Assembly: GCA_037178625.1 (NCBI GenBank)
Contig: CM074127.1
Coordinates: 930,001-994,000, forward strand
Direction: 5' to 3'
DNA: 64,000 nt
DNA from: Skeletonema tropicum
Lineage: Eukaryota; Bacillariophyta; Thalassiosirophyceae; Thalassiosirales; Thalassiosiraceae
Shown: piece after piece, positions 11,294-19,474 of the stretch
Layout of the letters: each line of letters begins with the position of its first letter
How positions within the stretch are numbered: position 1 is the first letter of the stretch
Notes under the pieces: generated by a model
What the model was told of the DNA's origin: nothing
Seen by the model: the letters and a program-made list of their open reading frames with translations, nothing else
Databases searched by the model: none
Translations under genes and position numbers: made by a program

Positions 11294-13138
11294 TTAATAG
11301 TTACTTAAACCGTACGGATCGAAGTCATCTAAATCGTCATCATCTTCCAATAACGAAGATATCGAACCTCCGCCCAGCAGGCTCGAACCCAAGTGGTCCG
11401 GATCTTCCCTATCCGCGATGTTTTCTTCCATTTTTCGACGGGTCTTTGGAGTGAGGCGGACACTGGGAGGGCTAGCTGCATTAGACGCCAATGTCGGCGG
11501 TGTTGCATCGTCGTCATCCTCTTCATCTCCGTACAGCAAATCGTACAAGTCTCGCCTTTCTTCTCTTAACCGTGAAATGCTACCGTCTGGCTCTGGCTCC
11601 TTGGGCTTCTCCTTCACTTCGCTCTTCTTCTTGGATGCTTTTGTTATTGGCTCCACTGCCGTTAGAGCGCCGCTGCCTTTCGTTTTACTCTTCTTTTTCG
11701 TCGATGACTTCTTTTTCCGTTTCGTTGCAGTCTTCTTCCCGACTCCTTTTGTAAGAGGCTGAACTGATGATAGCTGCCCCTTAGTAGCCTTCTTCGCTCT
11801 AGGCTTCTTTGGTGCAACAGGTTTGGCTGCTCTCACCGTGTTACTCATCTTTTCCCTATTCTTCGCCATTCCATCCGTAGCTCGTTTACGATACTCTTCA
11901 TCCATCCATTTTTTCTTCATAGCTGCACTAATCTTTTCTCGATGAGCTTGACCACGAGATCCAGAGGTAGTTTTGCGTTTCTTGAACTTATCCATCATAG
12001 TGGCTCGGAATTCTGGATCTTCCCATTTCTTCTTGAGAGTTTCAGCAATTCGCTTGCGTACGGAACTTCCTACAGTTCCCGAGGCCACTGTCTTATTAGT
12101 CATCAATTCTCTATACTCAGAGTCTTCGGCCCATTTACGTTTGAGAGATTCACGAATCTTCTGCTTTGTTTCTTCAGTGTGTTTGAAGCCCTTACGTACC
12201 TTGCTAGGATCACGTGGTTTTCGTTTGATTTCACCATTGGCATACTTTTCCTTCAGTATGTTAGATATCTTTTTCTTTGTCTCTTCTGTTGGTGTATATC
12301 CTCCCTTGGCAGTTTTGCGAGCACGTCGCTCCGCATCTTTCTTCCGTCTCTCAGCCTTCTTCCTCTCATTAAATTCTTCTTCCGTAATCCCCTCCTCGGC
12401 CAGTTTCGCGAGGAATCGTTCTCGATTTCTACGCCGTACACCCTCTGCTATGCGCTTTTTGACTTCTTCTGAACGGGTCTTACCCTTGTTCCAGGGAGTT
12501 TTACCTTTGTTAGCTGCAGATATTTTAGCTTTGGATGCAGAAGTGTGTGTATAACCACCATTGGCAGTAGGCTCAGGCACTTCATTTTTACTGTTTTCTG
12601 CTTGCCCGTTATGAGTTTCTACATGTCCATTAGCTAATGACGCACCGTTAGAGACACCGTTCAGAGCAGCCCCGTTGAGAGAAGCCCCATTGAGAGAAAT
12701 ACCATTTAAAGCTGCTCCGTTGGTCACACCATTAGCACCACCATTCAAAGCACCGCTGGCATCACCGTTGATCTGAATTGTTGTTGTTTCCACTTCATCA
12801 CTGATGGTAGACCGACATAACACAAACGAAGTTATATAGTTGGATCGCCTTCTACCACTAAAACTTGGGTTGCATCCCAATAATTGCAGGGGTGGTCGTG
12901 TAGAAACAAAATGGGATTCTTTAGTTCTTCTTGACTCGCGACGTGTCGTTGTCCAACTACTGAATGCATCAACCAGCACGGGTGATGAACAAGCCTTCAA
13001 GCCACACATGCACACAATCATTGAGATTATAGCAATTGCTGAAATTCTCCGGGATAAATAGTCACCTTTTTTTGTACATTGTTTGCGGTGATAGCAACCA
13101 CAGGCATCAGTTATGCATCTCATCATTTCGCTGGTCAT
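11294..13138 (-). CDS. Plastid-targeted NUMOD3-repeat basic protein
   Basis: A single-exon protein of 614 residues. Residues about 30-50 form a hydrophobic signal sequence. They are followed by LVDAFSSW, where Phe59 fits the +1 Phe of the diatom ASAFAP plastid motif, so stromal delivery is inferred. Residues 127-172 are a short Leu-Asn-Gly repeat (GAALNG, ISLNG, ASLNG...). From about 195 there are four to five copies of the NUMOD3 helix-turn-helix-like module, including GKTPWNKGKTRSEEVKKRI, PTEETKKKISNILKEKY, HTEETKQKIRESLKRKW, VRKRIAETLKKKW and HREKISAAMKKKW. NUMOD3 was described next to GIY-YIG/HNH homing nucleases as a DNA-binding module, but I see no nuclease domain here. The C-terminus is Lys-rich (KKTATKRKKKSSTKKKSK), then acidic. 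A nucleoid- or RNA-binding role is a guess. Confidence 0.8.
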   Translation of the reverse strand: MTSEMMRCITDACGCYHRKQCTKKGDYLSRRISAIAIISMIVCMCGLKACSSPVLVDAFSSWTTTRRESRRTKESHFVSTRPPLQLLGCNPSFSGRRRSNYITSFVLCRSTISDEVETTTIQINGDASGALNGGANGVTNGAALNGISLNGASLNGAALNGVSNGASLANGHVETHNGQAENSKNEVPEPTANGGYTHTSASKAKISAANKGKTPWNKGKTRSEEVKKRIAEGVRRRNRERFLAKLAEEGITEEEFNERKKAERRKKDAERRARKTAKGGYTPTEETKKKISNILKEKYANGEIKRKPRDPSKVRKGFKHTEETKQKIRESLKRKWAEDSEYRELMTNKTVASGTVGSSVRKRIAETLKKKWEDPEFRATMMDKFKKRKTTSGSRGQAHREKISAAMKKKWMDEEYRKRATDGMAKNREKMSNTVRAAKPVAPKKPRAKKATKGQLSSVQPLTKGVGKKTATKRKKKSSTKKKSKTKGSGALTAVEPITKASKKKSEVKEKPKEPEPDGSISRLREERRDLYDLLYGDEEDDDDATPPTLASNAASPPSVRLTPKTRRKMEENIADREDPDHLGSSLLGGGSISSLLEDDDDLDDFDPYGLSNY

Positions 13139-13689
13139 ATTTTCAATACAGATCTCTCGGACAAAAAGTGAGACAAAAATTCTAGCACTTTATGAGACGC
13201 AGCTTCTTCCCCTAATTATTTTTCTGCACGCATCAAAGAGATGCCGATAGCTAGCTATGGTAGTTTAGCACACCATGAAGATGGACTGATGGGTGCTGAT
13301 TCTGCTCTTGCGTTTGTTTGTGACGAAAGTGAAAAGGGAGGGAGGAAGGAAGTCCGTGCGTCAGGCAATGACAGACCAAAGCGTGCGAGTTAAATAGTTG
13401 AAGACCCTTCTCCATATTTATTCATCTCTTGACGTGGCGGGCGGCGCGGCGGGCGGGCGACTCTCAGGTTTCAGGGAAGTTTGTTATTCAGCTCAGATTT
13501 CATTCATGTTTCAAAGAAGTTTCGGAATTGCCATCATTCTCCGTTCTCCCTCATGAAAAATTGGAAGACCAGAGAGACAACGAGCATCTTTGGAAGAGGC
13601 GTCGTCAAGGAGTCGGCTACTATGGTACTTTTGGTAACAGATGATGGTAACGCTTGTTGCTTGTTGCTGTTGCTGTTTCAATTTGAAAG
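13139..13689. other. Intergenic between NUMOD3 gene and relic region
   Basis: Contains a GC-rich block (GCGGGCGGCGCGGCGGGCG, about 13438-13457) and no convincing gene. Two short + strand frames (13429-13644, 13481-13789) have no family character; the second is mostly the hairpin described next. Confidence 0.4.
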
Positions 13690-13790
13690 TTCAAGAAAGT
13701 TTCAGTCATCTTTCGGTCATCTTTCGGTCATCTTTCAGAATCCGAAAGATGACCGAAAGATGACCGAAAGATGCCTGAAACTTTCTTGAA
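13690..13790. repeat. Perfect-type hairpin built on a short tandem repeat
   Basis: Left arm 13690-13736 and right arm 13744-13790 are inverted complements with one mismatch, separated by a 7 bp loop (AGAATCC). Each arm has a unique outer part (TTCAAGAAAGTTTCA) and an inner part of three tandem copies of an 11 bp TCATCTTTCGG unit. Right after it starts a fragment of the cryptochrome-like pseudogene. The design resembles fold-back elements. Confidence 0.85.
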
Positions 13791-13798
13791 GTTTTTTT

Positions 13799-13860
13799 AG
13801 AATGCAGGTCGATCGGGCATAGATCAATGGAACTTTAACACGCCACCGGGTGCGACTGCC
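13799..13860 (+). pseudogene. Fragment of cryptochrome/photolyase-like gene (copy A)
   Basis: The stretch beginning AGAATGCAGGTCGATCGGGC closely matches 17942-18000 in copy C and, less closely, 14694-14740 in copy B. It is only about 60 bp long and lies between the hairpin and the MITE, so it is a scrap of the same repeated pseudogene. Confidence 0.55.
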
Positions 13861-13884
13861 GACCGTGCTCGACCGTACAATATA

Positions 13885-14272
13885 CAGGGACCCTCCGCGA
13901 ACTATCCACCTACTCGGCTTATACCCACCCTCTAAATCACAGCCTAGCCAGAATATTTATACCCACCTCCTCCGGTTTCAACTAGAGTAGCGGGCTCAAG
14001 TTGCTGCACTTGATTGTGTTCACCTCGAGGCTTATACTAATAGAGTCAACCTTCGTATATCATCGCAACAAGATCCAACGACTGCACAATTCGATCCAGC
14101 ACTGCATCAACACACAACATCATGATGTCTTGGACTTGTCGTGGATTTTGTGGAGGGGTGGCGGGGTCTTTTGGGTAAAAACTCAAGTTATACCCACCTA
14201 GAGCAGGCTAGCCAAAATTTTTATACCCAGGGGGGGCGGGGGGTATAGTTCGCGGAGCGCGGAGGGTCCCTG
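13885..14272. mobile_element. MITE-like element with TA target-site duplication
   Basis: The ends are inverted: CAGGGACCCTCCGCG at 13885 and its complement ending at 14272. The right copy has an extra CTCCGCG inserted before the shared GAACTAT. Both ends are flanked by TA, the duplication expected for Tc1/mariner/pogo-type cut-and-paste elements. Inside, a ~45 bp direct repeat (TTATACCCACC...GCCTAGCCA...TTTATACCC) occurs at about 13919-13968 and 14188-14230. No transposase ORF is present, so it would be non-autonomous. Superfamily assignment is only by TSD. Confidence 0.7.
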
Positions 14273-14280
14273 TACCGTGG

Positions 14281-15370
14281 CTGCTCTCTGCGGAAGCCAT
14301 GAATCAACGTTGGTACTTATTGTAGTAGTTCCTTGCTAGTCCTACAGAGACAGAGATGCGCATGTTTGGCCACCTATTGAGGTGGTACGCAACAGGTGAT
14401 AGGATAGCGCACTGTCGAATTTTAACACAAGTCTGAAGTTGGTCATGCATATAATAGAGTAACGGAGACACGCCATTGTCGACGATATCATTAGGTCGTT
14501 GTGCATCCACTATTGCACTTCTTTCATCTCCAATTGTTCTCTTCTTGTTGTCAAAGTCCACCGGCTGGATGACACAATCTGCCAGGATGGTCGTCGCCTC
14601 TTTGTTTGTTTAGTGTATCTGAGAGTGAATTGGACGAGAGGAGCAAAGTGGTTTCATTACACTCTAGTCGATGCCGACAACTCAATGATGTGTTAGAATG
14701 CGGGTCGATGGAGTTTTATCACGTCACCCGTTGCCGCTTCTGCAGGATGCCAGCGGCGAATAACAAAGAAATGGTGACCTGAGCTATCAAAGCTACCAAA
14801 AGCCGTACTACAAAAGCACAAGCCTTGAGAAGCTCCAGCACAAGTGCTACATGCTGCAGGTGTGGTCTTGTGGGAGAGACGTATCCTAACCGCATCATTA
14901 GTGATCTCAAGGCCGAACGTGGCAAATCTGTTGAGGCAGTTCTTACCTATGATGCGAAGGGCCAACGTGACCGTGGGTATGGGTATGGGTATGTATGACA
15001 TGATAACATTACCGGATGGCAAGAAAACTGTCGTTTTTACTAAAAAAATGATTCGAATTGATTCACAAGGCAATACTTATGATCAAAGAAGCTGCAAAAC
15101 GAAAAAAGTCGAGCGGTGGTATCAGACATGTTGGGAAGGGAAGGGGCAAGGAAGGCAAGAAAGCCTTGCAAACGAAGCTCTTACGGCAAGAGGCAGCACG
15201 GAAGAAGTAGTCAAAGTTAGATTTGACATTTCTCAGATACATTATGAGCGTATCCGTCTATGCTCTTGCTCTTGGAGAGCTGGAAAGATGAAATAAGAGC
15301 CTAGTCAATAATCTTGTTATCATACATTAATAAGAAGGAGCGATTACATCTATCCAATGTTTTTATTGAC
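14281..15370 (+). pseudogene. Cryptochrome/photolyase-like pseudogene (copy B)
   Basis: Nearly parallel to copy C (17495-18615) over about 1.1 kb, including non-coding flanks and the 3' segment ending ATCATACATTAATA. Coding remnants lie in several frames: GAKWFHYTLVDADNS near 14641, then HAAGVVL, then MITLPDGKKTVVFTKKMIRID. Stops and frameshifts, including one at the conserved GETYP region, break the frame. These pieces belong to the C-terminal FAD-binding half of the cryptochrome/photolyase family. The N-terminal half is absent. It cannot make a functional protein. Confidence 0.65.
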
Positions 15371-15429
15371 TACGATAGGCGACGCTAGGTAGGGCGTGGG
15401 TTATACATAAATACCACATTCACGGATAA

Positions 15430-16715
15430 AAACAGTGCCACCACAGCGTGATACGTGACCAATACCGCTGTTATTCCGTTTCATCGCATTTCAAGGAAAG
15501 GAAAAACATTCTTGATCACAATACTTGCACCGGACGTGATGTGTTTTCCCCTCCTCATGCTCTCAACGTCAAGCTGCTGTCTTGGATTGCAAGAGCAAGG
15601 CTCATCCTCTTTCTCGTCAAGTTTGGCCTTCCAAATGGCGAGTTCGAGTTGTGTCATGTGTTCCTCCTTCAATAGCTAGTTGCGTTCAGCTTCGTAGCGT
15701 TCCATTGTATTAATCACTGAACTAACCCATAGTCTTATTGCGTTGGTCTTTTCGTTCATGTTTGATTGATACTAACGATCTCTTGATATATTTCATTTTT
15801 CCACTCCTCCAGGAGCAGATGAGATATTGTTGTGTATCTCCTCAACCCCAAAAGATCAACAGTTGCTAGATTCATACACAATTCAATTATTTGCACTGAT
15901 AGTCGGTTTCGAAGGGAAATAGATTGTCTTTTAATGGGATGGCAATTCGTTGAAGACTGAGACAGTTGTAGAAAGATTTGTTATCAATTCTTTCCAAGTT
16001 GCTTCCAAGTTCCACTTTCGTCAGCTGGGAGCAACAAGCAAATGCAAATAAGTGAACAGTTCTAAAAGATGGAATTTTGATACTCTTCAGAGACCTGCAA
16101 TCACCGAATGCATTAATTCCAATAGTTCTACTTCAACTGTGCAAGATGTACCCTATCCCAGTAGATCTTCCCTCTGATAGTGGGTATAGTTTGGTTGATG
16201 AGGTTGATTTCTGCATTCATTTCATTTCTCCAGCTCTCCATATGTAATGAGGCAACAGTGTTGTGGGTCGCTCCAACTAGTGTTGAAAGTTCTTCTCCAA
16301 ATTCCGCCTCTATTCCGATGGTTCTCACAGATGGCATCGTGATGATCCTTACTGAGGTACCGTGAAAGCCCACTTTTAATGCTGTTCACAGATAACATCC
16401 TGATATTTTTCAATTAGTGGCAGCGCCTGATATTTTTCAATTAGTGGCAGCGCGTTGGAATGCCAACTTTACGATTATTTCATTTCTACATCCGTCAGTT
16501 GGTAATAATTTTGGAATGCATACGCTTTGACGATCTTGACCCAACACTCATCAATGAACGATTGCCAAGGAAAGCCTCATCCTCAATTATTCCCATATCA
16601 TCGTGAAATTCGATGTAGATTAGATGAGCACGACATTTGAATTTTGACAGACTTATGAATTCTTGCACGTCTCACACCATCGATCACTCGTTGATCGACG
16701 CTCATGTTGACAAAA
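15430..16715 (-). pseudogene. Relic of BspA-type LRR gene
   Basis: Minus-strand pieces match the intact BspA-LRR gene at 52717 segment by segment. Near the 5' end are a start-like ATG at about 16704 with RVIDGVRRARIHKSVK and then EFHDDMGIIEDEAFLGN in another frame. VRIITMPSVRTIGIE and SLHMESWRNEMNAEINLINQ follow (16373-16128). At the 3' end are HMTQLELAIWKAKLDE and ITSGASIVIKNVFPFLEM (15672-15481), equal to the C-terminal block of the intact gene (HSLELACWKIKLDDNED, VASGASVVIEHVLPFL). Frame changes, an internal 27 bp duplication and missing LRR units make it a pseudogene. It is opposite in strand to the flanking cryptochrome-like copies. Confidence 0.75.
16400..16453. repeat. Exact 27 bp tandem duplication
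   Basis: The 27 bp unit at 16400-16426 (CTGATATTTTTCAATTAGTG...) is repeated without change at 16427-16453, inside the BspA-LRR relic. The identity suggests a recent slippage event in a sequence under no constraint. Confidence 0.95.
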
Positions 16716-17160
16716 ATCTCATCAGATGATCATGAACTGCTGCTGAGACGGATTAGAGAGGAAACTGACCAGGGCATCCCAAATGATATCTTCTTTCAAT
16801 GGACTTATTCTCTTTGCGTGTCGATGGAGTTTTTGTGTCAAATAGATAAGCCATGCCCAGGCCGTCTCAAGACTTCCCTCGCCGCGCCACCCTCCAACCG
16901 ACCAAACCGCAATGGAGCGCGTAGCTCGTCGTGATTCACTCACTCAAGGCCACGCTCTACGTCATACATTCACAATATGGCAACGGCGACGGTAAACTTA
17001 AAAATTATTTTCTTTGTCATCCTGACCCTCGGGCGTAGAGAGGAGGAACTAAAATAATCGTATCGTAACGTATCGTTATCCATTGTGACTATTGAAATTG
17101 GAAGTTGAAATAGGAAATAGGAGACACTGATGAAGACTGAGTGAGATTCAATACTGTTTT
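16716..17160. other. Intergenic, no supported gene
   Basis: Between the LRR relic and the second hairpin. Short frames on both strands show no family character and no start context worth defending. Confidence 0.4.
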
Positions 17161-17390
17161 CACAAAAGTTGTTGCAAGATTTCACAGAAGTTTCACGCAC
17201 CTCGCACGCACCTCGCACGCACCTCGCACGCACCTCGCACGCACCTCGCACGCACCTAGCACGCACCTAGCACGCACCTAGCACGCACCTAGCACGCATG
17301 CTAGGTGCGTGCTAGGTGCGTGCTAGGTGCGTGCTAGGTGCGTGCGAGGTGTGTGAAACTTCAGTGAAATCTTGTAACAACTTTTGTGAA
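17161..17390. repeat. Large fold-back element with 10 bp tandem repeats in both arms
   Basis: Outer arms are inverted: 17161-17196 (CACAAAAGTTGTTGCAAGAT...) against about 17350-17386 with two mismatches. Inside, the left arm is roughly a dozen copies of a 10 bp GCACGCACCT unit, first as CGCACCT and then as AGCACCT variants. The right arm has about five complementary copies (AGGTGCGTGC). The centre is GCACGCATGC. The left arm is longer than the right, so one side has expanded. The same build is seen at 13690-13790 with a different core unit. Confidence 0.85.
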
Positions 17391-17494
17391 ACTTTCTTTA
17401 CATGAAAGGTTCATCAAAGTAATTGCTGAAAGATCATACGCACCATCCACATCACACAAAAACGGTGGCCGCTATGATCCGCCATGGCTGCCGA

Positions 17495-18615
17495 ATGTGG
17501 CCGCTCTCTCTAGCTAGAGAGGAAGCCACTGAACCGTAACTTGCCGACTAATGCTGTTTGGACAGTTTCTTATGATCGTACTACAGAGCATGTTTGGCTA
17601 CCTAATTTAAGGTGGTACGCAACAGGTGATAGGATAGCGCGCTGTCGAATTTTAACACAAGTCTAAGTTGGTCATAATAGTAACGGAGACACGCCATACT
17701 ATTATGTGCAGACGGTATATCATTAGGTCGTTGTGCATCCACTATTGCACTTCTTTAATCTCGAATTGTTATCAACTTGTTGTCAAATAGACCTGCGGCC
17801 TGCGGCGCACCGGCTGGTCGACACAATCTGTCACGATGGTCGTCGTCTCTTTCTAGGTTGAGTATCTGAGAGCGAATTGGATGAGAGGAGCAAAGTGGTT
17901 TCATTACACTCTAGTCGATGCCGACAACTCATTGATGTGTCAGAATGCGGGTCGATCGGGCATAGATCAGGACTTTGTCATGTCACCCGTTGCTCAGGAT
18001 GCCAGCGGCGAATATACGAAGAAGTGGTGTCCCGAGCTGTCAAAGCTACCAAAAGCCGAACTACACGCGCCTTGGGAAGCTCCAACTCAAGTGCTACATG
18101 CTGCAGGTGTGGTCTTGGGAGAGACGTACCCCACACGTATCATAAGTGATCTCAAGGCCGAACGTAGCAAATCTGTTGAGGCTGTTCTGAAGATGCGAAG
18201 GGCCAACCATGGATCTACAATAACAGTGACCGTGGGTGCTTATGACATGATAACATTACCGGATGGCAAGAGAACTGTCGCTTTTACTAAAAAAGATATT
18301 CGAATTGATTCACCCATATAAGGCAATGTGATCAAAGAAGCTGCACAACGAAAAAAGTCGAGCGGTGGTATCATCCGTGTTGGGAAGGGAAGTGGCAAGA
18401 AGCCTTTCAAAAGAAGCTCTTACGGCAATATAGGCAGCAGGGAAGAAGTAGTCAAAGTTAGATTTTTTGACGTATCTCAGATACATCATAAGCATATCCG
18501 TCTCCGCTCTTGCTCTTGAAGAGCTGGACAGATGAAAAAAGAGCCAAATTAGATCAATAATCTTGTTATCATACATTAATAGGGGCGATTTAATCTATTA
18601 ACTGTTTTTATTGTA
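17495..18615 (+). pseudogene. Cryptochrome/photolyase-like pseudogene (copy C)
   Basis: The best-preserved copy, with a frame open for 146 codons at 17881-18321. It shows the FAD-binding half of the cryptochrome/photolyase family: VDADNSLMCQNAGRSGIDQ (family: LVDADxxxNxGxWQW), GEYTKKWCPELSKLP, HAPWEAP, AAGVVLGETYP and ISDLKAERSKSVEAV, then a tail MITLPDGKRTVAFTKKDIRID. A stop after DSPI cuts the tail, and its continuation (GNVIKEAAQRKKSSGGIIRV) lies just downstream in another frame. The antenna domain is missing, as are several FAD-contact residues: the WQW-like Trp pair is replaced by a gap after DQ. I treat it as a truncated duplicate, not a gene. Flanks are shared with copy B. Confidence 0.65.
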
Positions 18616-18627
18616 TCAAAACGTCAA

Positions 18628-19424
18628 ACCACCCGCACCCTTTCTCAAGGCAGGAGCAGCAAGGTCGCTAACTCATCTCACGCCAAGACGAAGACCAGTC
18701 TCGGCGGCGGTAAGGTCTGCAAAAGGGCCATTCCCTCCATGGAACGAAGCAAAGGAAGAAAAGTCTCGTGCTCGATCGAGATCTCGTGTTCGCAAGGAAA
18801 AGGTGCACTATGACACTCCCTTTGATGAGAAGGGTCGATGTCATTACCACAAGAATGTTCAGTTGGCTTCCAAGAAGATGAGTGGAGGATGGAAGGTTCT
18901 GCACTCCATGTGCCCAAAGTGTGTGGAGGATGCAGACGATGACAAGTCTCATAGGTCGAGTAGATCTCACAAGTCGTCGTCTTCAGCAGGAGAAGCTGAT
19001 GCAACAGGCAAAAGACAAGCAGCAGGAGAAGCCCAAACAGGAGAAGCCCAAACGCGAGGCAGATGGTCAATTCGACAAGAATGGGTGTTGTGTTCTCCAT
19101 TCACACATTCAAGTTGCCAAGAAGAAGGTCCTAGGTAGGTGGAAGGTTACCGTTCATGTCCCACATGCAGGGAAAGGAGGTTGCCAAGAAGAAGACAATG
19201 GGCGGCTGGATGATCATTCATGATGTCTGCCCTGACTGTGCCGCGGAGAAGGCTGCCAAGCCTGGCTCTCGTCGTTCCCGATCAAAGTCTCGTTCTCGAT
19301 CCAAATCTCAAGATCGTCGACATGAAGGTGACGACGATAACGCTTCCGCCGATGCATCCTACAAGTCGGGCAAGTCTGGCACCAGTCGAGGATCGTCTTC
19401 TCAGAAACATCGCACTCATAGATT
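18628..19424 (+). pseudogene. Frameshifted Cys/His-repeat gene
   Basis: Three frames together give a repeated motif of the form FDxxGxCxxHxxVQ(L/V)AxKKxxGGWKVxxxxCPxC. Unit 1 is at 18823-18931 ([19 protein letters not shown]...CPKC). Unit 2 is at about 19068-19170 ([19 protein letters not shown], with RSCPTC in the next frame). A half unit follows at 19172-19242 ([21 protein letters not shown]), then an RS-like tail SRSKSRSRSKSQDRR. Paired CxxH and CxxC suggest zinc binding. Linkers are Ser/Lys/Gln-rich. The open frame lacks any ATG upstream of unit 1, and frame changes near 19000, 19150 and 19175 split it, so it is called a pseudogene. The 5' end abuts cryptochrome-like copy C. I do not know the family's function. 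Confidence 0.6.
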
Positions 19425-19474
19425 TCAGTCTAATTTTCATTTCATTTTATTCTTCTCTATGGTACTATTGATGG

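Noticed and set aside
11942..12554. 176- and 193-residue + strand ORFs
   Set aside because: Antisense of the Lys/Glu-rich NUMOD3 repeats, giving Phe/Ser/Leu-rich nonsense.
17190..17340. 10 bp GCACGCACCT repeats as a telomere-like or CRISPR tract
   Set aside because: They invert in the middle and have matching outer arms, so a fold-back element explains them better.
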